A stretch of 64,000 nt of DNA. Origin: Mucilaginibacter sp. GTDB lineage: Bacteria; Bacteroidota; Bacteroidia; Sphingobacteriales; Sphingobacteriaceae. Of this stretch, positions 16,455-27,400 are shown piece after piece. The notes beneath the pieces are model-generated. The model had not been told where the DNA came from and searched no databases. It saw only the letters and a list, made by a program, of their open reading frames with translations. The stretch covers positions 62,001 to 126,000 of the forward strand of contig NZ_JANYGQ010000013.1 of assembly GCF_025359345.1 (NCBI RefSeq), in the 5' to 3' direction. The translations under genes and the position numbers were made by a program. The stretch's first letter is position 1. The number at the start of each line of letters is the position of its first letter.

Positions 16455-18404
16455 TTAAAACTTGTAAGCGCTGATTTCGCTGCCACCAGACACATAGTAA
16501 ACCATGTTGCCAACGGGATCAAGCTCGTAAACGGGCTTTTTGTTGTTTAGCACAATAGCGGCTTCTTCTTTGCCATTGTCTTTATTTATGCGTACAATAC
16601 CCACGCCTTTTTCTTCGCCATCGCTGGTTTTAGTGAGGATGGATTGGTAATCCTCAGTCGACTTTGATGCTTTAAAGCGCTTGCTGATTTCTTTGAGCGA
16701 TGCTGCCGCTATCCCGCTCCAGGCATTTGCCGATTTTTGATAATCATCGGCCACACTGGTAGCGCCTACGCCACGGGCATAACCACTGGTGTACGATTGG
16801 CTGGCCGAAGTTGCCATGGCCGTAGCGGCCAGCGCCCCATTCATAATTTTTCCAAACGTGCTTATGCCTGGTGCCGGTTTGTAAACCTTGTAGATCTGGC
16901 TGCCATTAAAATCAACCAGTGTTAAATTTTGGCTCGATGTTAATAACAAGCCATTGCTGCGCAGCTCGAAACTTCCGGGTGCTTCTTTGCCATCAAATTT
17001 GTACATGTTGGCGAAGGTTTTGTAAGTGCCGGTTGCGTTATCCATTACATAAATGGCACCATCAGCATTAAAGTAGGTAAGGCCGTCCTTATCCACACCC
17101 AGCCCACCATCTTTATATTTTATCGATTTTGGCCAAACGTCTTTACCAGTGTTCAGGTCGAGTACATTAGTTTCTTCGGTGGTGCGGTATAGCAGTCCTT
17201 GCGGAAGCATCCGTACATCCACAATAGTGCCGTCAACTTTTAATTGTTTTGGGATAGCAGGTTTACCAGCATCAAGATCAATAACGTTAACTGCATTCTG
17301 CCCTTTGCTTTTTTCGGTAGCTACGCAAAGCTTATTACCTGCGTACGAGTAAAATACCACAGAGCCGGCAAGGTCAAGTGCGCCACCGCTCCATTTTGAG
17401 GCGCCGGTTTCCGAGTCGTAAAGGTTAATGAAAGCTTTTCCACTACCGCCGCCGTTTGTGAGTTTACCTATAAGTCCGTGCGATTTTTTCACGTGGCCTT
17501 CTGCGTCGGTTTTTGGGGCGCGACTGTCGTCTGTACAAAGTAAAATGCCGCGATCGTCAAATATGATCTGCGCCACCGGCGACTCCAATTCCGCACGTTT
17601 CCAAACTTCTTTGCCGGTTTCAATATCAAAAGCCGTCATCACCGTATGGCTGGCGAAATATATCAGGTTGGGGTTTTTATATTTTAAAAACTGTGCCGAT
17701 GTTGAGGTAGCGTTGCCGTTTGCCAAGGCATTACCCTTGCCGCCAAATGCGCCAAAGCCTTCTGCTTCCTGCAATGCAGGCGGCTGGGTTTTCATTTCCT
17801 GTTTCCACATTACCTCGCCAGTTTTGCCGTTAAGCTTGTAAATCTCCTTGGTGGTCGATATTACAAAGGCTTCGTCGCTAACAGCGTATGGGGCGGCGGT
17901 TATAATTTCGCTGTTGCTTTCAAACAGTTTTTCCTGTTTCCACAATACGCTGCCGGTTTCGGCATTAACCAGTATCATTTGCCCTTTATTTGATTTGTTA
18001 AAGCCATAAAACAGGATGCCGCCCAGGCGCGGTATTTCAAAACGTTTTTGTACGCGCTGAAATTCCATATCCTTGGTTTTGCAAATAACACGACCGGTAG
18101 CCACGTCAATAATAACATGCTCGGGGAACATGCCGCGCTTTACGATAGCCACATATGGCGAATTTTCAATAGGGTCGTAATTTTCTTCTTTCAGATCGGT
18201 TAAAAAGTCAATTTTCCATTTAACCTGGCCTGTGGCATTATCAATACCATAAAAGCCATCGTTGGCGCTAACCACCAGTAAGCCGAGTGGCGTAACTTTT
18301 TGCCAGTTCACGGTGGAGGTGAATTTGGCTTTCCATACCGGGTCGCCTGCCAGCAGCCTTGCGCACAGCAGCATTCCCATAAAAAGGGTGAATAATTTTT
18401 TCAT
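16455..18404 (-). CDS. Exported PQQ-like beta-propeller protein
   Basis: 649 residues with signal peptide MKKLFTLFMGMLLCARLLA. The chain repeats the PQQ/YVTN-type blade motif: NATGQVKWKIDF, AETGSVLWKQE, GKTGEVMWKQEM, IETGKEVWKRAEL, SETGASKWSGG and NTGKDVWPKS. That gives about seven or eight blades through residue 500. A less regular C-terminal region (SQSYTSGYARGVGATS) follows. No cofactor-binding or catalytic residues of quinoprotein dehydrogenases were identified, so a scaffold or binding role is as likely as an enzyme. The next gene upstream encodes a lipoprotein, 97 bp away. Confidence 0.85.
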   Translation of the reverse strand: MKKLFTLFMGMLLCARLLAGDPVWKAKFTSTVNWQKVTPLGLLVVSANDGFYGIDNATGQVKWKIDFLTDLKEENYDPIENSPYVAIVKRGMFPEHVIIDVATGRVICKTKDMEFQRVQKRFEIPRLGGILFYGFNKSNKGQMILVNAETGSVLWKQEKLFESNSEIITAAPYAVSDEAFVISTTKEIYKLNGKTGEVMWKQEMKTQPPALQEAEGFGAFGGKGNALANGNATSTSAQFLKYKNPNLIYFASHTVMTAFDIETGKEVWKRAELESPVAQIIFDDRGILLCTDDSRAPKTDAEGHVKKSHGLIGKLTNGGGSGKAFINLYDSETGASKWSGGALDLAGSVVFYSYAGNKLCVATEKSKGQNAVNVIDLDAGKPAIPKQLKVDGTIVDVRMLPQGLLYRTTEETNVLDLNTGKDVWPKSIKYKDGGLGVDKDGLTYFNADGAIYVMDNATGTYKTFANMYKFDGKEAPGSFELRSNGLLLTSSQNLTLVDFNGSQIYKVYKPAPGISTFGKIMNGALAATAMATSASQSYTSGYARGVGATSVADDYQKSANAWSGIAAASLKEISKRFKASKSTEDYQSILTKTSDGEEKGVGIVRINKDNGKEEAAIVLNNKKPVYELDPVGNMVYYVSGGSEISAYKF

Positions 18405-18501
18405 GATTTGTTGGGTTTTTGTTTGTTAGTGTTTGTTGCAGAACACCGTTTGTAACGGTGATATGCCGGCTTTTTACACCGGCATTTTGGTTGAGGTAGT
18501 A

Positions 18502-19029
18502 TTAATGCGAATTGATTTTACCGGAGAATTTACCCTGCTCGGCAAAGCCTGCTTTACCTGCGGAGTTGTAGCCGGTAAAGTAAAAGGTGCCTTCGGCTTC
18601 GGTTGATGTAAATTTGGTTATTACCACTTTACCGCCGCCTTTAACGCCATGTAAATCGTCATTGTCGGTGCTGTAGCTTAGGGTGTTATCGGTTGGTTTG
18701 GTGTAATCTTTGGTTATTAATGCCCCATTGCCTGCGGTATTGCCCTGGTCAAGGCTGTAAGTACCGGTTGTGGTAGCGCCTATCAATACAATTGACATTG
18801 ATTGCGTGGTGCCATCCTTTATGGCCGAAACGGTAAATGTACCGGCCGCAACCACAATGCCCGCCTGTGTGCTTTTAAATGCTGCCCCGCCGCCGCCGTC
18901 AAAGCCATAATTATCGGCAGTTAAAGATGCCGCTACGCCTGCTTTTGGTGTAGTACTGTCCTTTTTGCACGATGTAAGCCCGGCAACAACTATTGCAAAC
19001 AGGATAATTGAAGATTTTAAAGTTTTCAT
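18502..19029 (-). CDS. Lipoprotein of unknown function, DUF6252-like layout
   Basis: 175 residues. The signal ends in a lipobox with Cys (IVVAGLTSCKKDSTTPK), the common Sphingobacteriaceae lipoprotein start. The mature protein is Gly/Thr-rich and beta-strand-like (GTYSLDQGNTAGNGALITKD) and ends with EGTFYFTGYNSAGKAGF and GKFSGKI, a pattern that reminds me of DUF6252 lipoproteins. That match is tentative. It lies just upstream of the beta-propeller gene on the same strand, separated by 97 bp, and may be co-transcribed. Confidence 0.75.
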   Translation of the reverse strand: MKTLKSSIILFAIVVAGLTSCKKDSTTPKAGVAASLTADNYGFDGGGGAAFKSTQAGIVVAAGTFTVSAIKDGTTQSMSIVLIGATTTGTYSLDQGNTAGNGALITKDYTKPTDNTLSYSTDNDDLHGVKGGGKVVITKFTSTEAEGTFYFTGYNSAGKAGFAEQGKFSGKINSH

Positions 19030-19369
19030 GATGGATTTTATTTTGCTGTTTTAGATGTTGTAAATTTCTGATTATTAACAGCTTATATAAATACCGTGAT
19101 GGGGGCATATTAATATACCGGGTAACCGCAGGGCGGGATGATCCGGCGCTACAATATGGGCCGGGCCGATGGCTCTTTGAAAACAGGTTTGTTAAAAAGG
19201 AAATGGGATATGAATGGAAATCGCAGGGGCGAATCGAATTCCCTCCGCCATGTTTTGCTATTTTATTTGGCAACAATGCAAAATCCGGGAGTATACCAGG
19301 TATAGAGCGTACGCAATACGCCGCTACAATGGGAAAACAGAAATCATATATGGTTTTACGTTATCAGTG
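19030..19369. other. Gene-free stretch, nothing recognised
   Basis: 340 bp between two minus-strand genes. Open frames here are short and have no supporting features. A tRNA-like string near 19225-19250 was examined and rejected. No convincing hairpin or repeat was found. Confidence 0.5.
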
Positions 19370-20377
19370 CTACGGGAACTTATACACCACGCCAAGCGCT
19401 AACCCTTCTGTCCCCTGCACCTTCGATGAAGTGTTTTTGTCGTAAAGGAACGTACCGTTCATAGTAAAGGCAATCAAACGGCTAACTTTTGAGGTAAAAA
19501 CAGCGTCGACACGGTGGCTGGTATAGCTGAGGCCCTGCTGGTAGGGCACGAACAGGGCATAACGGGCATTTAAGTGTGTACTTTTTGAAAGGTCCTTGTC
19601 AAACACGGCAACTGCCTGGAACGCCAGTTCATTTAGCATCCGTTTGCCTATGGGCACGCCGTAGTTGGAAGGTTGATTATGGTAAATGGTGGTATCCAAC
19701 ACAAAGGTTTGGCGGGCGGTACCGGTACCCAGGCGCAAATCAAAAAACTTGCTGGGCTTAAACTCAAAACCAACCGACTCGGTTAAATAACCGGGCGACA
19801 TGAAATTTGAGATCAACTGCGAAACACTGCGCCCCACCGAATCGGTAGTGTAATTAAAGCCCTTGTCAAACTGCGACTCGAACGTTAGCGACCCGAAAAA
19901 GAACCAGTGTTTTGATAGTTGTGACGCTATTTTGTTGTCCCAGAAAATACGGTCGTTGGTTTTGCGCGAGCCCTGGCCCTTGTTTTTAGAGATGCCGTAA
20001 AGCAGCGCCAGTTCTGATGTAAAATCAAGCGGGGCCTTATTATATTCAATCTTATAGTCAAAGTTTCCACCCAGCGCAATAGCACTTATACCCCCTGCGC
20101 TATAGTTGCTGCTAAAGGCCGATTGGCTGAAGTTTAACCCAAACAATATTGATTTATGCCAGTAGCTTACCCGGTAATCCAGCATCGTAACGGGTACTTC
20201 ATGGCGGTGTATCTGCACTTCGCGAAACCGGAAGGGCAGCGCATTTTTAACCGGCTCAATACGATATTTATTTAACTGGTTGGTATCAACTTTTAGCGAG
20301 TCGGTTTTTTGTGCGCTGGCCGATAAAGCGGCGCCTAACAGTATGAGAAATAGTAACCCGGGGGTGGTTTTAAACAT
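19370..20377 (-). CDS. DUF3078 outer-membrane beta-barrel-like protein
   Basis: 335 residues with signal peptide MFKTTPGLLFLILLGAALSASAQ. It shows the DUF3078 pattern: a Trp-led strand (YRVSYWHKSILFGLNFSQSAF), then SAGGISAIALGGNFDYK, and a series of aromatic-ended strands to the C-terminus (GLALGVVYKFP), which ends in Phe-Pro as many barrel proteins do. DUF3078 proteins are outer-membrane barrels of unknown function found in Bacteroidota. It appears to be transcribed alone. Confidence 0.85.
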   Translation of the reverse strand: MFKTTPGLLFLILLGAALSASAQKTDSLKVDTNQLNKYRIEPVKNALPFRFREVQIHRHEVPVTMLDYRVSYWHKSILFGLNFSQSAFSSNYSAGGISAIALGGNFDYKIEYNKAPLDFTSELALLYGISKNKGQGSRKTNDRIFWDNKIASQLSKHWFFFGSLTFESQFDKGFNYTTDSVGRSVSQLISNFMSPGYLTESVGFEFKPSKFFDLRLGTGTARQTFVLDTTIYHNQPSNYGVPIGKRMLNELAFQAVAVFDKDLSKSTHLNARYALFVPYQQGLSYTSHRVDAVFTSKVSRLIAFTMNGTFLYDKNTSSKVQGTEGLALGVVYKFP

Positions 20378-20729
20378 AGTGGCAGATTTTTAAACAAAAG
20401 CTTTAATGGCAACAGCACAAAGCAATTTCATCTAAGCGTTAACAGTTAAAACGGCAAATTTATTATAATATAATAAAAATGTGGCATTTGAGGGGGATAA
20501 AAATGAAGTATAGACAGAAAGTTAGCTTCTGAGGAGCCCTATGGACCGACCACAAAGCCGCGCCGGCGCGGTTGCTGAAAAATCAAGTGAAGCTGCCGGG
20601 GATTATATGCACTCAAGCGTTCCATTTTTCCACGCGGAACACCTGGAACGCCGTGAAACATGCTCATTATCAATGACGTATGGTCTTGAAAAAAGTTTAC
20701 ACTTTTTAATGAATAATCCTGGTTTGAGT
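20378..20729. other. Gene-free stretch, weak GTTCC palindrome only
   Basis: 352 bp, AT-rich on the left. A 64-codon open frame (20541-20735) lacks a credible start or motif. The stretch near 20610-20650 has GTTCC...GGAAC...GGAACG blocks in the style of the GTTCC element, but the similarity is too weak to call a copy. Confidence 0.45.
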
Positions 20730-21233
20730 TTATAGTTGGTTATTACACGCAGTAGGCAGAAATTGAAATCTGCTCCTGTTAAAATTTATTTCCTTGTGAT
20801 TCATAAGCCAGGATTTCCCCAAATAATTTTCAATGGCGCCAAAACCAAGTATTAATTTGTTGTTTTTCTTTAATAAGGCAATCGGGTTCCTGTAAACTGT
20901 TGTTTTGGTACCATCGGTAAATATATAGTCGGCGAATAGAGTATCCTTTTTGAATTGCCCTATAATTTCGCCGTGATAAAAGTCTTTTTCCAGGGCATCG
21001 GGTTCAGGTTCTGCATATTTTATAACTAACCTGCCCTTGATTTTACCATTCGGCAAAGTTTTAAATTTCAAAAAAGCGCTGTCTTTTTGATAAATGGCTG
21101 TGAAACATTGTTCACGGTTTTCAATCCGTTTATAGTTGTCACCATTACGCTGTGCAGACTTATTTTGGCCATGGTTACAACCAAACAAAAGCATCGAACA
21201 AAAGAAAAGTAACCTATAAATTTCATTTTTCAT
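20730..21233 (-). CDS. Small lipoprotein of unknown function
   Basis: 167 residues. MKNEIYRLLFFCSMLLFGCNHGQNKS has a lipobox with Cys at LLFGC. The mature part holds beta-rich segments (CFTAIYQKDSAFLKFKTLP, GRLVIKYAEPEPD, GEIIGQFKKDTLFADYIFTD). This is the plan of small Bacteroidota lipoproteins that act as lipocalin-like or membrane-anchored binding proteins. No catalytic motif was seen. It sits upstream of the alpha-2-macroglobulin gene on the same strand but is separated from it by a repeat. Confidence 0.7.
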   Translation of the reverse strand: MKNEIYRLLFFCSMLLFGCNHGQNKSAQRNGDNYKRIENREQCFTAIYQKDSAFLKFKTLPNGKIKGRLVIKYAEPEPDALEKDFYHGEIIGQFKKDTLFADYIFTDGTKTTVYRNPIALLKKNNKLILGFGAIENYLGKSWLMNHKEINFNRSRFQFLPTACNNQL

Positions 21234-21280
21234 CTTTAAATTGATTTTAGCTGTAAATATCTTGTTGCACTACTCCACTA

Positions 21281-21378
21281 TGTCATTTCGAACGAGGTAC
21301 GAGGAGAAATCTTGTACATGCGCTAAGCATGCGGACAGGCAAGGCGGACAAGATTTCTCACTATCGTTCGAAATGACA
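21281..21378. repeat. Inverted repeat, TGTCATTTCGAACGA family (copy 1)
   Basis: Arms TGTCATTTCGAACGA...GAGAAATCTTGT (21281-21315) and ACAAGATTTCTC...TCGTTCGAAATGACA (21349-21378) pair almost fully around a 33-bp centre. It lies between the small lipoprotein and the alpha-2-macroglobulin gene. Related copies lie at 30053-30167 and 31270-31404. Confidence 0.85.
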
Positions 21379-21431
21379 AAGCGGGAAAGCTATAAACTTC
21401 CCTTTTTACCAATGACATAATGACCCAATAA

Positions 21432-24400
21432 CTAATGACCAATCCCCATCCTCCCCCCTTCCGAGTGTGAATTAAACTCCGGCGCGTACATGCTTTGTAT
21501 GCTGGTTATCCCGGTTGAAAAATTGCCGGGTTGCGCTACCCGCAGCTGGTATTCAAACACGTAGTTACCTTTGTTCAAATAACTTATAAAAAAGTTGGTG
21601 GCTACATCTTTAGTTACCTGGTAATAATAGAGACCGTCCTGGTATTTATATGTTGATAGCGCTTCAACAGGTTCGGTACCGGCGGGGCGTAAATCCTTTA
21701 GCTGCACGTATTCAAAATCACGGTCGGCTTTCAGGTTGATGACTACTTTCAGCAAGTCGCCTGTTTTGGGCTGATGCGTGGCGTCGACAGCAACCAATAC
21801 CGGACCGGTATCGCCTTGTTTCTGGATGTAGTATTTGCGTACCAACTGTATATTGGTTTGAGCCGAGGCTATCTTATCCAAATTTTCCAGGTATTGCCAG
21901 TGCATGGCGCCCCAGGTGGTGTTGGTGCTTGCGTTTTGTATTTCTATTTTGCCAAGCGAAGGCTTCACCTGTTCATCGGCCCAGCTGGTTTTCAAATAAC
22001 CGTTGCCCGCATCGGCCTTAACACCCGGTTTCAGTTCTTCCAGCAGTTTTCCGTTTAGTTTTATGGTTGATGTGCCGGTGGTGGCTAAAATATCATCGCC
22101 TTTTAACAGCAATGCGTAGCAGGCGGCGGCTGTTGCAGTAGTAGTTTTCCAGTTATTGGTTTGCTTATTGCGCAGCAGCCATATCTTCATTTCGTCCACC
22201 GCTTTGGTGTTGTTGCCGGCCTCGGTAAACAGCTCGATCAGTAAACTCTGCGTTTCGATGGGTGCTTCGTACCAAAAATAGTCGCGCTGGTTTTTGGCCC
22301 AATACATGCCCATTTCCTCGCTTTGCTGCGCAGTTTCCAACAGCGATTTTTCTATCTGCTGGGTTACCGCCGGTTTTTTATAGCGCTGCATCGTTAAGGC
22401 GATCATACCCTGTTCATAAACATTTTGTGTTGTCCATTGGGTGCTGGCGCGATTCAGGTAATCGGTCAATAATTTTTGTACCGGCGCATCTATCGTATTA
22501 TTTAAGAAATAGCTGCGCGTAAACCAGGCCTGTATCTCCATATCATTTATCGGCCTGTTGGCGTAATCTTTATCTTTCTTTAACAGCTTATCATCTGCGA
22601 TCAATTGCCTGTCCATGTAGTTTAATGCGTTCGTTGTCATCGGTTCAAGGCCCGCATCGTTACCAATATTCAGATGGTGCAACTCTCCAATGCCCTGCAA
22701 AATGTGCTGGGTTATAAACCTGTCGGCCCTGTCGCCCCCAAACCACGGGAAACCGCCATCAGGCAATTGCTTCTTTTGCAGCTTATCCAAATTCATACGC
22801 AGCTCGTCGCTCATTTTGTTTAAATCAAACAGCAGGGCAATGCGTTTCTTTTGATCGGTTTCGCTCACGGCATCCTGCAGCCATGGCGTTTCTTCAATTA
22901 AAGTAGCTTTCAACTCCTGGTCTTTTTCGAGGTTTGATAATAACGCTGTGCTACTACCCGCCTTCCATTGGTCGAACACCTGCTTAATAGCCGGCATCTT
23001 ATTCACCAAATTAGTGGCCAGGCTGTTGGCATAGTAACGACTAAAAGTTTGCTCGGCGCACTCGTACGGAAACTCCATCATATACGGCAGGGCCTGTACT
23101 GCGTACCATGCCGGATTTTGGGTGTACTCCAGTGTTAGCGTTTTGTTTTGCAGGGTTTTGCTGCTTTGCTTTACCAGCTTATCAAATGTAAAGCTGCGGG
23201 TTTGCCCGGCGCGCACCATCATCGGCATCGATTCGGTTACCAGCGTGCGGTTAGGCAGCACCGGCAGGGTATTTTCTTCGCCATCGGTAAACTGACCGGC
23301 ATCGGCAGTAAGGCGGTAGGTTAATGCATCCAGTCCGGCCGGAATGACAAGGATAAAGGTAACGGCCTTATTGGTATTGGCGACCACTTCAAAAGTTTGC
23401 TCGCCATCGGCCTTATTTGCGAAGAGGTTTACCGGCTGCATGTTCAGCGCATTAAACAACTGCATTTTTACTGTGCCTTTTAAGGTTTTGTCTGTTAAGT
23501 TAGCCAGCCTTGCCGATACCGACACGGTATCGCCCTCGCGCAAAAAGCGCGGCATATTGGCGCTGATGCTCAATTGTTTTTGGGTGATGACTTCATTCTC
23601 CACATACCCGGTTTGCAGATCCTTATTATGCGCAAAGCCGCGGAACTTCCAGCGGGTAAGCGCCTCTGGTATGGTGAAATCAATCAATATCTGTCCTTTT
23701 TCGTCGGTATGCAGCTGGGGGTAAAAGAAGGCTGTCTCGTTAAAGTTTTTGCGGGGGATGATGGGAACAGGCATACCCAAAGGAGCGGCGCTTTGACTCC
23801 TTACCTGTACACCGGCTACTTTACCCGCAAGTGCCTTGTTAATATTTGGCTCCCTAACTTCCATGTCAGAAGCAGGGCTGGCATTGCCAAAGGAAGCAGT
23901 ACGGACTTTACTTGCCGAAACCATTGCCCTTAAATTGGGGTCATATAACTCGTCATACATCATAGCAACTCCACCTTTACTTTTCTGTCCCGGGTCGGCA
24001 ACTTTTAATTCTTCTATAACAGGCCCGTTGTTGCCTCTGCCCATCTGTACAGTTAGTTGACTCGCGGCTTTGGTTTTAATTTCTTTTTTTGGGAAAGGCG
24101 GCGAACTAAAAACAAGTATACCGTTAACAGGCACTTTAATTTTAAAATACCCTTTTGAGTTTGAGCGTGTGCTTATGCCGATGTTTTTTATGCTGATTTT
24201 AACGCCCGGCAAAGTATGCCGGTTAAACATCGTTTTGCCACTTACATCGTACCCGCTCTTAACTAAAGCTGCGTTTTTAAAATATTCCGCAGCAAGGGTT
24301 TTGTCGGCCTTAAGATTTGCAAGGTTTTCCTTCACTTGCTCAAGATAGGAGTTGTAGCCACCGTTATCCCCGCCGAAGTAGTCGTAGCCAAATAAATTCA

Positions 24401-27400
24401 ACCGCTCGTAGTTAATGTCAAGCGAATACCCCGGTGTATCTTCGTCTCTGTCTATCCATTCGGCGGTGGTTTCTTCGGCAAGTTGCGTCCGTATCCAAAT
24501 AAAATAATCCCTGGTATATGGAAGATAATAACCGTAATCAGTTTGCCAATATTGGGCAGGCGCTATATCATCCAGCGATGCATCATATAAAGCGCCCAGC
24601 ATTTCGGCTGCATTTTTTTCATCGGTGCCGGCAATTTGCAGCTTCCATCGCTCTTTTTCGCCCGGCTGCAGTTTATTGCGGAAAGTAATAAAGCGTATGG
24701 GCAGCTTTTTAACGGTGTCCCTCACTTTTATTTGGTTGTAAAAAATGTGCATCCGGTTATCGCTCATCGTTAAAAACTGTACGCCAAAGCTGTTTTGATT
24801 AGTAGTTGGCACAGGCACTTTTATAGTTTGCTGGTAGGGGCCGCTCAATGTAATCCATTCAGAAGAGAGCAATCTTGCCCCGTCGAATTTTTCCATCAAT
24901 ACATGCGAGGGCTTATCGGTGCCTATTAAATACTCCAGGCTTTCGCCGGGTTTCACCGTTGTGAATAACTGCCAGTCCTCGGTATCGCACACCGGGGTGG
25001 GCCCGTTAACTACTTTCACAAATTTGGTCATCGATGTAATATCGCCGTTATCACTGCGGGCATTTATTACAATTTTATATACGCCATTAGCTTGTTTTTT
25101 AAGTACGCCCAAATCTAACATGCCCATCGTGCTGTCGGCGGTAATATTTACTTCGCTTAGTTTATTCAAAACTTCCAGGCCCGCAGGGTCGGTCTCCTGC
25201 TTCCAGGGATATGCGGGGAAAGTTTTTTTAAACTCATCCCTGGTCAGCATAAACTGGTCGGGGTATTGCCAAACGCGGTCTTTAGTAAATTGCTGTGGTT
25301 GTTTCAGCGCGAATACTTTAATAGTTACAGTTCCTTTTTGAGGCTGGCCATTTGCATTATTTAGCCTCACAGGTATCAAAGCCGAATCTTTGGCCGACCA
25401 TTTTGCTGGTACAGTAACATCAATATCCAGCACTTTACTGCTTATTATAATTGAGGTGGCTGCGGTTTGCGTTTCTCCCGATGCATCGGTAACATCGGCA
25501 TTAACCATATAAATATCCGAATAATCAAACGCGCGCGCAGCAACCGTTACCGTATCGCCTAATGCTTTAAACCGGGTTTCAAATTCGCCTTTATCATTTG
25601 TTTGGATGGTATCGGCAGCAACTTCACCGTTTCTCGACCAAACTGACCCAATATTGCGGCTTTTTGTAAAGCGCTCATCGTATACTGGCATTACCCTGCT
25701 GGTAACGTGATAAGCTACTTTGGCATTTGATATGCCATAGCCGGAAAAAGCCATCACCCTGCCCTTTATTTTTACTGAATCGCCAGGTCGGTACAATGCG
25801 TTAACCGGCGAAAAAGTAACCTGGAAGGTCGGCCGCTTGTATTCTTCAACCCGAACAAATGCCCTGCCATTTACAGCAACAATTGATACCTGCCCGTTGG
25901 CAATATTTTGCGGGATAACAAACGAGCCCTGAACCGACCCAAATTCGTTGCTTTTTAAAGTAAGCTCCGTCAAAATCTTGTTATTCATATCCTGCAGGCT
26001 TACCTTCACGTCTTCGCCCGGCACTATCGCGTTTTTACCATCTGTTGTTGTTATATGCAAGCCTTTAAAGTAAATAGTTTGCCCGGGCCTGTACAATTGC
26101 CGGTCGGTAAATAAAATTGTGCTTATTACCGGCTTACTACTGGTTTCGATAGTTTCTGAATTATAAAAATCTCGCTCCTCCTCAACATAATTGTCGTTTT
26201 TGTAGCTGAGGATGAAGTTATATTGTTCCCCATTTTTACCTTTAAAAAGGTATCGTCCATTAATATCTGACAGCCCGGAAAACGCAACATTTTTAACGTT
26301 TTTATTTTTAACATAGTCCGACCGGTAAATCACAACTTTTACGCCCTGCAAAGGCGCACCACTATCACGGTTTACAATCCTCAGTTCGGTTTGGCCGCCT
26401 GGCAGGGCACGCGCCACGTACGATAAACTGGTTATTCTAAAGTTAGTTGATTGGGATAGATACCTGCTTTTTGATTGCACATTGCTGATAACCGTAACAT
26501 AGCGCCCAACCGGCAAACTGTCTATCTTAAACTCCGCGCTGTGCTTGCGGTAGTCGTTTATGCCGGGCAACAAAAGGCGCCGCTCCTGTACCGGTCGCAG
26601 GGGCTTTAAAAATTTAATAATTTTATCAGCAGCCCCAAGATAAAACTGATCAATCAACGAACTTTTGCCGGTTAACTGCTGTATTTGGGCCGGCGATAGA
26701 TAATAGATAGAAACCTTAGCCTCCTTAACGTTGCTATAGCTCACCAACCCCAACAAAGGTTTGCCCGGCACGTTAACGTTTTCGACTGATACCGACAGGG
26801 TAGGCTGCCGGATGTTAATTATTGAAGCGGCGGCAGTTTCACCACCACGGCTTTTGGGATACATGGTAACCGCTTTTTTAAAATAGCTATAGGCGGTAGT
26901 TAGGCTGTCCTGGTCTTTATAGTAAGTTCCAATCAATACCAATGCATCTGCATTGATAGGACTAGTCGATAAATTATCAGCAACCCGCCGCAAGGCTTTT
27001 ATGTAAAGCGAATCTTTACCCGCCACACTGCTTTGCCTAAACAACACGCCAAGCCGTTTTATATCGATATCCGCCAATGCTTCGCGGTTGTTTTTTTCGA
27101 GATGGAACAGTGTTGCCTGTTGCAAATATTTGATCCCTTTGTAAAGAGTTGAGGCTGTGTCGGTAGTTTTAATGTCCAAACCGGCAAAGGCCCGGCTGTC
27201 GCTAAAAAAGCGCGGGTCATTCAGAGTAAAAGGCAGCCGGGGTTTGTTTATGGACGCCTCGTCCGAAAGGTAAAAATCAAAAGCGCGGTGCACCAACAAA
27301 TCGTACAAAGTTGGCCGCAGGTAGCGGGTTTCTTTATCGCCTTCCAAAACGCCATCAAGCACGCCTACCGAAGTGTTTTGTTCCTTCACCACATCCTGCA

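Noticed and set aside
19225..19250. String resembling the 3' end of a tRNA-Ser (TCGAATTCCCTCCGCCA)
   Set aside because: No matching acceptor 5' strand, anticodon arm or D arm lies upstream, and the T-arm does not pair properly. An attachment-site remnant is possible but unsupported.
18911..19276. Minus-strand frame of 121 codons overlapping the start of the lipoprotein gene
   Set aside because: It is in another frame over a clear lipoprotein signal peptide and contains no recognisable domain.
20541..20735. 64-codon plus-strand frame
   Set aside because: No signal peptide, motif or promoter; the composition is irregular and it overlaps a gene on the other strand at its end.
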